From contig CH002904.1 in assembly GCA_000149265.1 (NCBI GenBank), positions 571,460 to 635,459 of the forward strand: a DNA stretch of 64,000 nt. The letters run 5' to 3'. A program made the translations under genes and the position numbers. Source of the stretch: Ciona savignyi (Eukaryota > Chordata > Ascidiacea > Phlebobranchia > Cionidae). Positions 1 to 11,960 of the stretch are shown here, one piece after another. Each line of letters starts with the position of its first letter. The first letter of the stretch is position 1. The notes beneath the pieces were generated by a model. It was not told the origin of the DNA. It saw nothing but the letters and a program-made list of their open reading frames with translations, and did no database searches.

Positions 1-1563
1 GTGGCGTAAGTGGATGACTTTTGTCCTCCTTGTAAAAGTGCGTTAGCGCCCGTAACTGCGGGAAGCCAGGATTTAGATTTGTTCATTTCAAAAATGCCGG
101 AATGCAAGGCATTTGGGGAGTAGCTATGCGAAGTACTAGTTTTTTTGCACGGTTCAAAATGTAAGTGTCAACGTTCGTGTCAAAAGTCTAACAGTTTACT
201 GGCTACAGACATGTGTATATTCAACTTGGTACAAAATAGCATCCACGCGAGCAAGAATCACTATTAAAACAGGTTTTAAAATGATGAAATAACAATCATC
301 TTTTTATTACAAATCAACAAATATTTAGATTCTCTGAATTCGCCGATTTCGGTGTAAAAATACGTCACTTGTGATATTTAGTCAGTAAGAGTATTAATAG
401 CAGGAACGTTTTTTGGGCAAAATACTTCTAAATTATCAGTCAATGTAGAATCATTGACCCGAAAGATAGATTGAAGGCACGTGATTGATTTGGCTTTGAG
501 CCAGTTACTCGTTCTGATCACGATTTTCACGCCAATTTTGCAGCCATTAAACAACGAGTTTAAACGATGATTAACGACTGACTTGTTCTAAAAAAACTAT
601 ACACGTCGTTGTATTGAAAGATTTAAAAACTAGTTAAATTTTCATATTAAGATTTTTCGGACGACAGTTACATTCATCGAATCGACCAGTTTGTTAAAAT
701 ATTGTAATTTTTGTTTAAATTCCCTGACTGTTCTGTCATGGTACCACTCTATGTATTGTGGTGGGGTATAACCGATGTTTTATTATAGAAATAATGTTGT
801 AAGTGTTGTCATTATAGTTCTATGGTGATTTGCAGCATTCGATTTTACCGTGATGTCTTTCCGTTTAACTAGCACTAGAATTAAAGGCAGTTCAAGGAGC
901 ACTGTACATTTAAGTTAGTTTTTTACAGGTGGTTAAAACGTGAGGACTTAAATTGTGGCATTTGCCTTTGTTTTTTAGATAACAGCGACCCCTAATGATA
1001 GTATAACGAAATAAAAATATGCTTCATGTCAATTGGTAACTAACTTATTTAAAAGCTACTTCAGGTTGCTATGGCGAAGTGAGAATTCTCTTCAATTTAT
1101 ATGTGCAATTGCATTTGTTAACTTGTGACTTACATGGACATCATACAGGTCATTTTCACATTACAGACGATGTGCTGCTTTTCATATTGATTGGTTTGGC
1201 ATATTACTTTATTATTCCATTTCCATCGAATCGCGCTATTTAATCAATTCTAAATTGCTTTAAATGACAATTGTAAGCTATTTCTACTAAAAATTGCACT
1301 ACATGAAAATGGATACTTCCAGAAAACTCTCTTGGTGAATTACATCTTTTCGGAAATCAAAGTCAATCTCAATACATGTGTTTTTTCAACGCATCCATCC
1401 TACGGCGGTAAAATTTGTGTTTATTGGTTATTTCTGTCGGCCCATTTCTGCTTCCCGTTCCTTCCCTTTTATTTCCTTACAACCTTCGCCCCTCGTGACT
1501 GAATCGACCAATCAAGTCCGGTCTCCTTCGGGACCTACACGACCGTGGGAATCACTAAGTTTG

Positions 1564-1571
1564 TGACGTCA
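1564..1571. promoter_or_regulatory. Palindromic CRE site TGACGTCA
   Basis: Full 8-bp palindrome TGACGTCA, the consensus site for CREB/ATF bZIP factors. It lies in a locally GC-richer block with a CCAAT box about 55 bp upstream. The motif alone does not prove function. Confidence 0.35.
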
Positions 1572-2038
1572 AAGGAAAGGCACGTTTTCCCACGCATTGA
1601 GCTAATGCATAATGCAGTGACCGATGTGTCACATTTACGCTCCAGCCTGTTAACTCCTTGCCCGGTCGAGCGTAGGAAACGAGATTAACCGATTGATTGA
1701 TCTATAATACACCCAAACAAGATTACAGGCCTATTCACAATTCGAATCCCATTTGCCTGAAAACTTAATGCAAGAAAGTTTTTTCGGCCAGTAGTGCGCT
1801 CAATGACAGGTAATCTCGCCCTTTAAATCCTTTATTATCCCGATTTATTGGATCGAATAATGTTGCATAAACCATTTCGTTGATTATAACCTTAACGAAT
1901 TGATTACACGCTGTATATATTTTTTCGTGTGGGACATTTGATAAAGTTTTTTTTGGAAAATTCGATTCTGCATGCATGGTGTATAACTTAGAACTGAGAT
2001 TGGTTCTCACGGTACGTTGTTGCTACCCACACGTATCG

Positions 2039-2046
2039 TGACGTCA
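2039..2046. promoter_or_regulatory. Second palindromic CRE site TGACGTCA
   Basis: A second full TGACGTCA palindrome, 475 bp from the first. Two full sites in 0.5 kb is more than expected by chance in AT-rich DNA, which gives some weight to a bZIP-responsive region. No adjacent transcription start is identifiable. Confidence 0.3.
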
Positions 2047-3889
2047 TTTGTTTTCTGGACTTGAAGCAACAGGTGTGTTGGGCCTTGATCGACAAACAAA
2101 ACGTAAAACCTAATCGCCGAACTTGATGCGGTATAGGTATTACGCAAGCGACCATGCAGAAGTGATTTCCTCCATCTAACCTTTGCCGTTTTGACTTCGG
2201 AAGCAACTTAATTGTCAATTTCCTGACTAATCCCAAATTCCAATAGCGACTGTTTATTCAAGGCTGCCGAAATAGTGTTTTTGTGATTTCCCTTTTTTCT
2301 ACTCTCTCCTTCTCTCGGATATTCCATTTCTCTCGCCCAAACTCATCAAAGCTTCATTCCTTCTAATCGACAACGATGGATGGATTACCATTTTGTTAAA
2401 TGAGTGTCTCAGAAACTGTCTTATATTATCGCAAGTAGTTACAGCATGACACAGTCGAGCTTTTATTAGATTACGGAATGGTTAAACCTGTGACTTAGAA
2501 AAATATCTTTTATTTTATGTTCAGTAATACAACAGCAGTTATAAGTAACAAAATAAACGAGGAATATACAGTGATACAAGAAGTTATGTCGTAAAATATT
2601 TTATTCTATGCTGTATTAGTTTTATACAGTTAAAATTTTCGAGGGTGTTAAGTGGCGAAAGACGTTCGAAATATATTTTACATTCTTTGACCAAAGTGAC
2701 TTCGTCTAACCTTTTGAAAGTATGTGGCCAGTGAGCGTATCTGCTATCACTGAGGCATGACGGACTGATAAAAATTCCTCTTCACCGATGTTATTAGGAC
2801 TTTTGACGGCTGAGCTTTGGGATTGCAATACAGCCCAATTTAGTCTGGTGTATATTTCTTTCTGCCGTTTTATTTATTACAATTGTACTGAGCGATTAAA
2901 TATTGAAAATTCCTACAGTATTTAAACCTGGATAGTTTAGTCAATAGTTTGTTTTAGCTGTTAGTATTTATAAAAGGGTGTCCGGTGTTTTCGTTACGCC
3001 AGTAATCTGCCGTCGGTATTAATAACCGTGTTTTAAAACACCGTATTGTGAAACGTTAGTATAGTTGCTTCAGGCGACTCAAGTACCACGCGCGTTTGAT
3101 TGTTATATGATATTGGTTTGATTGTTTAATCATTCTTTGACGGAGAGAGTTTTCGTGTACGCGGTTTATCAAAGCTGACATTTTAGATTTAAATTTTAGA
3201 ATATCTCGGTATTTGCTAAGATGTTTCGAAGTTGTTGTTTTTTGTATAAATCGTCACATGGCTAAAATATTCCTTTGTCTTTGGCACTGCCATTACATCT
3301 AATGATGATATACTTTTTCAAATATAGTTCAAAATTACTTTTTCATTCTATAAATGGAAAAATAGGTGCTCACAGTAAAGCAAAATTAGAGAAAAAGTAT
3401 TGTGATTCAAAGTTGACATGCTTTTTTGGGTAATAGCCCTGCTAAATATTTATGAAACTCACAGCAATTTACGAAACACATTTACACAATATTATGTTTG
3501 TAGTTATTGATTCCAGAGTATTTACTGATTCAAAGGAACAGCTACAAGCCTGAAATTATTTGTTAAATTATACTTGTCAGTGGGACAAGCATAAAATCTG
3601 CTGGGCACAATTTGTTACTAGGTGCGAATAACATTAAAAATATTTATAAGTGATTTGATTTTTGTGCATTTGGCTAAATTGGCAACCTTTCCCGTTTTCA
3701 CCGAATCGTACAAATAAAATCGCTCCTACTTCGTGCAGCGTATACAGTCGAAGCATTGGGCAGGGTATATGTTGTTGTGGCATCAAAATTCCGAAAGATC
3801 TGTTTTCATAACTTTCCTTGGTTTCCGTTGGCCACGCTTCGTTGATTCCCGTGACCCATACTTTGACACCTGAAATTGCAAACGCTTTC

Positions 3890-3922
3890 TGCGCATGCGC
3901 GTGGAGCTACACTCCCGGATGC
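3890..3922 (+). promoter_or_regulatory. NRF1-like plus ZNF143-like promoter block
   Basis: TGCGCATGCGCG at 3890-3901 matches the NRF1 palindrome (TGCGCATGCGCA) except at its last base. Four bases later, 3906-3922 reads GCTACACTCCCGGATGC, which resembles the ZNF143/SBS consensus (ACTACAATTCCCAGAATGC) with small gaps. Both motifs are typical of proximal promoters of broadly expressed animal genes. The block is locally GC-rich and lies about 0.75 kb upstream of the putative non-coding exon at 4662-4764. A core promoter is an inference; orientation and target are unproven. Confidence 0.4.
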
Positions 3923-4661
3923 GGGGTCGTCATGCGCCATCAAACACAGAGAGCTAGTTTGTTGACACGTCAGCCTAAAATCGAACCTTGTCACGATACG
4001 GGAAATTAAAAAAAAATAACCCGCAAAGATGAATCGGTAAACCAGCAACAAAAAAGATTGCAGCCAGTAAAACGATACTTTTAAAATTTAAAAATTCGTG
4101 ATAGATTTATTTTGCAGTTTTAAGCAATAGATGGCACTCTCCGCATCGGAATAGCTTCTAAGGAGAACGCAATGTAAGGAAGACCGTTCACTGATCATGT
4201 AGATAAGATTCGGCGTCGCTAATATGTTTATGGTAACAACACTGCATTGCTAAAGGATGTCGCTTTAAATCACGACAAAACTTTGTCGTTTTCATTTGAA
4301 GTCACATACGAACAATCAAATTTCAAAATATACAACAAAATCGACACCAATGCACCAAGCGGCGTTTTCAATACAAAAATTGCATTTCCATAACTCCCGT
4401 GGAATTTTGTTTACCTCTATCGCTTTTGCGTTCAGAGGATTTGTCCTCATCTCCGCAGATCAGTTTCTAAAACTTTAATTCCTCCGTGGGAACTCTCGCT
4501 AGGGAAACCCCCTTATTACGCAGCGACGGTCATTTATTCAGTGTTGGGCGAAACGGTCGTAATTATGGGCAGCTGAGTAGTGATTACTGGATTGACTGCC
4601 GCTGTGTATCATTATTGACTTACTTTCGATTATTAACAACATCCGTCTGCTTATTTCACAG

Positions 4662-4764
4662 GTGCATTTTAAGCCTACCTGTTAACAGTGGAAGTGATTT
4701 GGATTACCATTTTTTGATTACTTGTGGAATATTCTCCAGACGCGGTCCTTTCGAAAGCCGCCAT
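4662..4764 (+). other. Putative 5' UTR exon of the Big brain-like channel gene
   Basis: The stretch is bounded by a good acceptor (TTATTTCACAG just before 4662) and a strong donor (CAT|GTAAGT after 4764). It has no coding similarity. Joined to the acceptor at 5095 it would supply a leader ending a few bases before the channel's ATG. Alternatively the acceptor at 5095 receives a trans-spliced leader and this exon is not used. The sequence GCCGCCATGTAA across the donor is a start-stop element if the intron is kept. Confidence 0.35.
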
Positions 4765-5102
4765 GTAAGTTAATAATCAACACTTATTTGCGTTCGGAAT
4801 ATGATACTGGATCAGGATTGTGTATTTATCACACGCACATACTGATATGATTCTGCCAAGACGGCTACATTTACTAATGTAATCGATTTTATTTGAAATT
4901 TATTGAAAGGCCAAAATCCTTTCATCCTCGTTATTATTTCCCTAATGACTATTTTACAGCCGCAATCGTATCAATTTATCTCGGCACAACCTATTTATTA
5001 TGACGTTATAGTGCGTGTACCCGGCCCTTTATTACAATTTTTAATTTAAACTTTTCGGATATCGTTAACTAATCGATCTTGTCTTACTTTTGTAGCGGCG
5101 CC

Positions 5103-7892
5103 ATGAACAGCGACAGGAAAGACGTGACGAAGCTGGGAAATCGACGCAAAAGGGCGCTACGGAGTATAAAACTACAACTCGCTGACGTGGACTTATGGAG
5201 GTCATCCGCTGCAGAATTCCTTGCAACGTTTATCTTTATCTTCATTGTTTGCCTTAGTCACATGATGGAACCATCCACAATACGTAAGTGGTTATACACC
5301 ATGCATATAATCATGACTTATACTTTTATAACAATTCCGTAGAAGCGTCTTAAGATGTTATAGCTACAGATAATTTAAAATATTTCCCTTTTCTTTACAC
5401 TGGATAAAGCTAATTGTTTTGCAGATTTGTTGATTTATAACCCGCCATACATAACCAGTTCTTTATTATTAATTTTACTAACGAATAACGGCCACTCATT
5501 TTTCGGCAGAAAATTCTTCGTTTGATGTCAAATCGAAGTATATCATCTCAACAAACTCCGACTCATTGCAGGTAAGTTTAGTACCTGGTGCACATTTTTC
5601 CCGTAACTAACATTAATTTCGCCACAGACAAGTGTCGGGATCGCCCTCACGTACTCCTCGTTAATCCAGTGCTTTGAAAAGATCAGCGGAGGTCATATGA
5701 ACCCAGCCGTCACCGTTGCCATGGTGATAGCAGGTCATGTAACAGTGGTCAAGGCGGTCATCTTCTGCCTGGCCCAACTGGGCGGCAGTTTTACTGCAGC
5801 AGCACTTTGCTATGGGTAAGTTTGCTTCACATATTTTATTTGTTCTGGAAAACAACGACAATAGATGCACAGTGGGTAACTGCAGCTTGCTGGCAAATTG
5901 ATGCGAAGGGCTAAATCGCGACATTACTAAGTTCAAGTTTCGGCATCATTATGGGAATCCTGAAGTGAAAAAGTTTCATTTTGTTTGTTATGACATTTTA
6001 AACATGTTCTTATGGCGGCGTTTCTTTGAAAACGTCAGAGCCCCTCCCCCTTAACAACCGCAAGTCCTGTTTCGTGGTCTTATCGCTAATGGTGCGGAAC
6101 CCGTACGCTTCAATGGTTGCCATTTAAGGGTGGCTTGAAATCTGGTTGACAGAACTCTGGAACAATGCCATTTCCTGTCAATTTTAGCATACTTGTTTAA
6201 AAATACTCTTGTTTAAAAATACTTAAAAATACTAAGCCAACAATCAGCTTATTACATCTCAGAGATTTGAAAATTGCTATATAAGTTCATTACCAAGTAT
6301 GTCTTTTCTTCCAGAATGTTCCCATCGGAAAGCCAACAAATGAATGCAGTTTCTCGGCTCCACGAAGGCTTGGAACCGCTTCAGGGGTTTGGAATCGAGA
6401 TGTTGCAGTCGGTTGTCCTTGCGATCACGTGGTTGGCGACCTATGCAACCAGTCAATCGCAACTCGGGTCGTCGGCCATCCCTGTGGGAATGGCTTACTT
6501 AGCCAACAGTCTATGGGCGGTAAGTTTGAAACCGCACAGGAAATACGCTAACGTTTGAATGTACAATAACAAAAACAGGTCTCAATCAAGTACCTTTTTT
6601 TCAAAATAAACAATAGCACTTAACTTTAATTAAAGCTCAACAACAATCAATTAAGCGTGTTAAAGCCCGACATTTAAATACACATAGAGCCGAAATACAT
6701 TGTTCATCAAGTGCTTTCCTACAGGGTCGTCTAACTGGATCAAGTATGAATCCTGCCCGATCACTTCCCCCGGCTCTGCTCTCTAAGTACTACACTAATT
6801 TGTGGGTAAGTTATAGTCGACGAATTTTTTCTCGGCACGCATAGTTAAAAAATACAAGCGTTCTGGCCTATTGTAACTTCTGTCAAAATAATGTGCTTGG
6901 AATGGATTTGACTTTGGTTAAAATTGTTCTTTGCACTCTTGTGCAGAATTTGACAACAGTTTAATGAAATGTTTTGAAAGCAAAATGGCGAGAAGTTTTT
7001 CTGGTTTCCAATACCTGATCCTTGCATAGAATTACTTTTATTTTATTTCCTTGTTTTAGGCCACTGACGCTACAACATAACTATTATATTTACGCCTTTT
7101 TACAGGTTTACATTGCCGGACCTGTGATTGGCTGCGCGGTTGGAGCTGTTCTGTACACCCATGTATTTGTGACGTCAGGGCGACAATCAAGATCGCGAAA
7201 ATTGACTGCGTCAGGAAGAAGTGCTGAAGGTATGTCATCAAATTACTTTATTTTTAACCCATATGTTAAATCCATTTTGGGTTAAAACTTGCATGGGTAT
7301 AAATTTATCTGGGTAAAAGAATGGCATTGCTGCTACAGAGCAAGAAATAAAAATATGTTTTGTTCCAGGTGAATCCGTTCGAAGTGATCAAGAGACACAT
7401 GAACTGATGTCGCTTAACGCTCTCGTCCCACGCCATATATCGCCAAACATAGTTTCAACTGATGCTGTAAATCATAGAGATGAAGGAGTTACCCTTGTAC
7501 GAGCGCAACCATCATATTACGCCACCATGTCGCAGCGATCGGATGTCACGCAATCGATGTTGGTACAAGTTCCCACTTCGCAGCAGCAAGTACATCAGCT
7601 TTTTCAACAACGCCCTCCTCCGCCGTCATTGCAGCAGCAGCTCTCACATGCCAGCCAGCGGAGGATGAGTGCGTCCGGCTTGCAGCCGCTGCGCTTTCAG
7701 ACTTCAAGTGCCCCGCCCACAAGAACTCCTTCGCGGCCATCAACGCGACCGAATACTGCATGCAGTGTTCCAATGACGCCTATAAACAGGACTAACCTTG
7801 CTTATGACGAGGTTGGGCGGCAATCACGTTCCGGCACTCCCTCCGGGTTTCGCAATACAACAAACGTTTTAATTGACAATAGCGTATTATAG
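5103..7892 (+). CDS. Aquaporin/MIP-family channel, Big brain-like
   Basis: Membrane channel of the major intrinsic protein family, 454 residues. Coding exons: 5103-5283, 5510-5571, 5628-5815, 6315-6519, 6725-6805, 7106-7229, 7369-7892; all borders are GT..AG and phases agree. The ATG lies 7 bases after a splice acceptor (5095). Two pore loops carry intact NPA motifs: HMNPAVT (NPA at residues 106-108) and SMNPARS (NPA 221-223, pore Arg 224). TM1 has the LWRSSAAEFLATFIFIFIVC pattern, close to Drosophila Big brain. Residues from about 265 form a cytoplasmic tail rich in Gln, Ser and Pro (including QQQ runs), again as in Big brain rather than in ordinary water channels (about 270 residues). The C-terminus NSVL fits a class I PDZ ligand. 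Selectivity-filter positions differ from water aquaporins, so solute or ion transport, or a role in adhesion or signalling, is possible. Family assignment is firm; the orthology to Big brain is probable. Confidence 0.85.
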
Positions 7893-7943
7893 CTTTTTGC
7901 TTGTTAATAGCATTTTTCCTAAAGTTCACCCCTTTCCATTTTA

Positions 7944-7949
7944 AATAAA
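7944..7949 (+). other. Poly(A) signal AATAAA of the channel gene
   Basis: Canonical AATAAA 52 bp after the channel's stop codon, implying a short 3' UTR. Further AATAAA-like motifs follow around 8070. Confidence 0.45.
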
Positions 7950-10900
7950 AGAAGCGCTGTTAATTGGTACTGATGCCATAGCTACCTCTTGCACGTACAC
8001 GTGCGGTCTGAACCACTGAAACTTTCTTCTTCTTCTAATGTCTGCATTATCTCGTTGCTAATTTGCTATTAATAAACATAGAAACCTGCAAAAGTCGGCC
8101 ATTGGTATGGACAATGTTCATTAATTCCAAAAACCTATAATAAAAGAACAGTTTTTTGAACGAATGTCAACGCAAATACATCGAGTATCCAGTTTGCATT
8201 CTAGTTTTCCGCAACCATAGATATCGTATAAAACAAAACAATCTAATTAGCTAGAGCGAAATTATATAGGCGTTGATTAAAACGTAGGCTAATGTTTTTA
8301 TTTTGTGACGGTGGAGATACGACATCGACAATTGTCTTTCTGGTAAAAAAGGTTTGACATAATTAAGGGTTAGCACAGTGATTAAATTCCTATGTTCGTG
8401 CTTATAGTGGATTATTTAGCTAACTAGGTTTTATAATAAATATTAGCCTAAACCATTATATCTAGAGGGTTGCGGTTGGCCCAAGGCAGAAAATCCACCG
8501 GTAGCCTACTCGGAATCCTTAATGTATATTTACTTTACATTCAAACGTTTTGTTCACGGTATTTTGTAAAGTTTTAACCTGGATAGACCTATATTTATAG
8601 AACTATTCCATTTGTTTGTTAATTTTTAATTCATTTGGTAGGCTGGCTATATCATTAGTGCTAAAGTCAAGTCAAAACAGCGTCTGTTTACCGACTGGTA
8701 TAAAGAAACTGGGCAAAATGGACAGCTTTTGTTTTGGAATGTTTATTAATAATTTTAGTAGTGATCAATAGTGCATAATAATAGAATATGATCCCGAAGT
8801 TCATATAACGGCCAGTGAATTTCTGTTTCAGTGATTCGTAATGCTAAATACACCCATTTTGCTAGACTTACTGCATCTTTGATGGGTTCGTTTTTTAATT
8901 TATATTTACTCATTCTCATTTAAATTGGTTGGTCCACATAAATGTAGTGTAGGCAATTTTAAAACTTTATATATTCGCACTACCTTCTCTTATTTTGTAA
9001 AATACATAATAAAGCAGATTTTTTACAATTTTATGTGCCATAAATGGTTTAGGTGTGCAAAATTCTATATTTTTATTTTAAAATTGATTTATATATTAAT
9101 AACGGATTGCAACAGGGCATAAATGTTAAAATAAAGTTTCATGACGAGTGTAATGTCCATGATATTTAGTATTAGGTTACTTACTGGGTTACTGTATTTA
9201 TTAATCACATACAAACTATAAATACATGTACAATTAGATGAAAGATAGATACCGGTAATTATACTGATGCAACAGCCTATGCAAGATTTAAAACCTATTA
9301 TTCCTGTTAATTATATTCTACAGCCTGGTTGTAATGTTATTGATTAGCCCAAAGAAAAATGTTATACATGGTGTATTGAGATATCGAAAAATCAGTTAAG
9401 TAAAAAGTACTCTTTAGAAGGTGCAGACATTTATTATGTGTAAGTTCAAAATTTGAAGGATAATAAGCTTTTGTTTGTATTGACACGAGCACAATAAATT
9501 ATGTTGGTCTTTGTGTAAAACAAGTAGATGTAATAACAGTACGATAAGAATGAAAATGCTTCTAATGTAATATGAGATTGTTCCGCTACTTTGACCTTTG
9601 TAATACAATAACTGAAAGAATATGTTTACTATGGTTATTATAAGTTATAAGTTCTTTTCAATTCTGACATTCTTTGTAGGGAAAGTTGTAAGTGAATAAA
9701 AAAAACTGAGAAATTGCCAAAAGGACAAACAGCACTACGGTTTCTGCATGCGTAAAAATATAGCGTACACTAAACAGGTATTTTTTAAAATAGTGGTGGT
9801 TGACCCATGGTTTACACTCTTTAGTTGGTTACATTAATAAATGTATGATTAAAAGCCTATTAAATAAGGAGACTTAGTGTTTTATTTTAAAGCTTGTTAG
9901 AATAATATTGAATCTATTAAATTAACCTATACAGTTTTTCTATATTTAATTTGTTTAAAAGCAGCATTGTCAATAAATTCGTAAGAATTTTCAGAAATGT
10001 ACGCCAAGGCAAAAGTATACCAGTATATATTTTATTTAAAACAAATCAGTTATATATTTTCAGACTAGGTATTATTTATATAGTCATAAATATGGCATCA
10101 GAGATTGATTTTAGAGTTATTAGCACAAATTAACCAATATTTAACCATAAAAATTGTTGTTTATCCCAGCCATTACTTGGTTATATCTTGCAGAATTAAA
10201 TATTTAAATTTTTTAATTAAAATCTGATTTGGCCATGAACAAAATTAAGTACATAAACAGCATAGGTATCAAGATGGTGGACTATAATCTTGTTTCTTAA
10301 CCTATTATCCCAATTACTTTAAAAATTAATTTAATACAGGAAGTGCTTAAAACGCCACATGGAGTAGCAGTGTGTGCTACTTGCTGTCAAATGGGGACAA
10401 ATACTAGCAAAAAGCCCCCCAACAATAAAAAGCCCTGGACACGCATAATGCTTTTAGTCATGCCAAACTCTGTATCATAGTTTAATTTTAAGTAGGTAGT
10501 TATTTGGAGATTTATTTTATATTAAGTAATATGAATTCACCAAATAATTTTCTTTTAATTTAAATGCAACTTCAATTAAATACTGTGCTGTTAAAACTAA
10601 AGTTCAGATTTGTGTTCAAGGTCCGAGCAGAGTAATAAAGAGATTAAGTTGTAATAAGAGGCTGTACATCCTTGCAATTTGCGTGATTTCCTGTGTAGGG
10701 GCCGGATGCCAGCAAGGCTGTAGTTGCACCGCCGCATAATGTCACACAGATACAGTGCATGCACGCAGCTGACCAAATGTTTTAAATTTAGTTACCAATG
10801 GTGACAGACAGTCTTTGTCTCAATGAGCTCTAATACTAGTACTAGAAATGTAATACATAAAACTAATTAGGTGAACTCAATATTTATTTAAATAGGAGCT

Positions 10901-11932
10901 TAATTTAATAGATTGGAGCACTTTGGTCAATAAGGTCGCGAGTAATATGTTGTAAAGGATTGTTGTGGGTTTATTGAAACAAGATTGGCTGTTCAGGGAA
11001 ATGAGGTTTTTGTGGTTGCTTCTAACATTTCTTATCAAGGTTTGATTTGTAAGGCTGCAGTTCATTGTAAGCCTAACCAAACTGCATATTAGTATAATAA
11101 ATTTCTCTTTCTATTTTAAATTGTTATCGATTAAACAATAATTAATATATTATATATATATACCTGTAGGTATAATATGGTAAAAGAAAGATGTATTTTA
11201 CCAAAAAAAGTTGTACCTACAAATTAATGCCAGTGTCAGATTAATAATCAACCTAATTTTTGGGCTTAAATATAGTTATACGTAAAGACCATATTGATTG
11301 TTGATAACTGCAGTGCACCATTAAATACATTTTCATACTGTTTTTATTGGTTATGGATCACATGTAAATAACTACTACACTGTATCACATAATCACCCTG
11401 TACATGGTTAATGTACATGTTTCCTTTCATTTGCCAATGCTGTCTAACATGGTGTTTAAAACTTTATAAAAAAAATCATGTTTGTGGTAATACAGTGCCA
11501 CCCAATATATTAGTATTTTGTTTTATTTATTTAATTTTTATAAGCGCAATTTTGGTACCACATGTGATTACCCTCCACTTGATCCTTTTGTGAGTTATTT
11601 GCACTAACCGTTTGACCACACAAGCAACAATTTATCTTTTATGGTTGGTATTGACATGTTAGTGTCTGATTTTATCGGGTCATTGGAATTTATGTTCAAA
11701 CAGAAGACAAGATAAGAAAATAGGCAAACAGAATTTTATCAAGTTAATCATTCATAGCTTTATGTGTGTTGTAAGAAAGCAATTGATATATTAAATTGGA
11801 ATAGGAGGAGGATTTTTCATTTGTAAATCTTACAAAGTGCGTATTAATCAGCCAGTTGCTTTTTCACCTAGGTTAAATTCTTAGGTTCGTCTGAGCTGGG
11901 CAGAGCAATATTCCAGTGATTATAACACACTA
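7950..11932. other. Intergenic region, AT-rich, no gene seen
   Basis: About 4 kb of AT-rich DNA with only short spurious frames. It holds a TA-dinucleotide run near 11140-11162, a short hairpin (AGTAGCA/TGCTACT) at 10363-10381 and a small GC-richer patch near 10690-10770 with the palindrome GTGCATGCAC (10755-10764), which could be promoter sequence for the RhoGAP gene. Nothing else is supportable. Confidence 0.5.
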
Positions 11933-11960
11933 ATGGATAGTAAGGAGCAGTGGCTGAAGA

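Larger units (their letters stand above)
1..4661. other. Intergenic / upstream regulatory region, no gene seen
   Basis: I find no open frame with family similarity, no convincing exon chain and no RNA gene here. Open frames are all under 100 codons and lack supporting splice context. Two stretches are richer in GC than the AT-rich background: about 1440-1690, which holds a CCAAT box near 1508 and a CRE, and about 3815-3990, which holds an NRF1-like and a ZNF143-like site. Both may be promoters or enhancers of the channel gene downstream, or of a gene to the left of the window. Confidence 0.5.

Noticed and set aside
3806-4051. Overlapping open frames on both strands around 3.8-4.05 kb as a small gene
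   Set aside because: Their openness follows from local GC-rich promoter-like sequence; no similarity or splice context.
4486-4773. 95-codon open frame upstream of the channel gene
   Set aside because: No family similarity, and it overlaps a more convincing acceptor-donor pair; probably a chance frame over a UTR exon.
11140-11162. TA dinucleotide run and similar runs near 18310, 36820 and 56745
   Set aside because: Short simple repeats expected in AT-rich introns and spacers.
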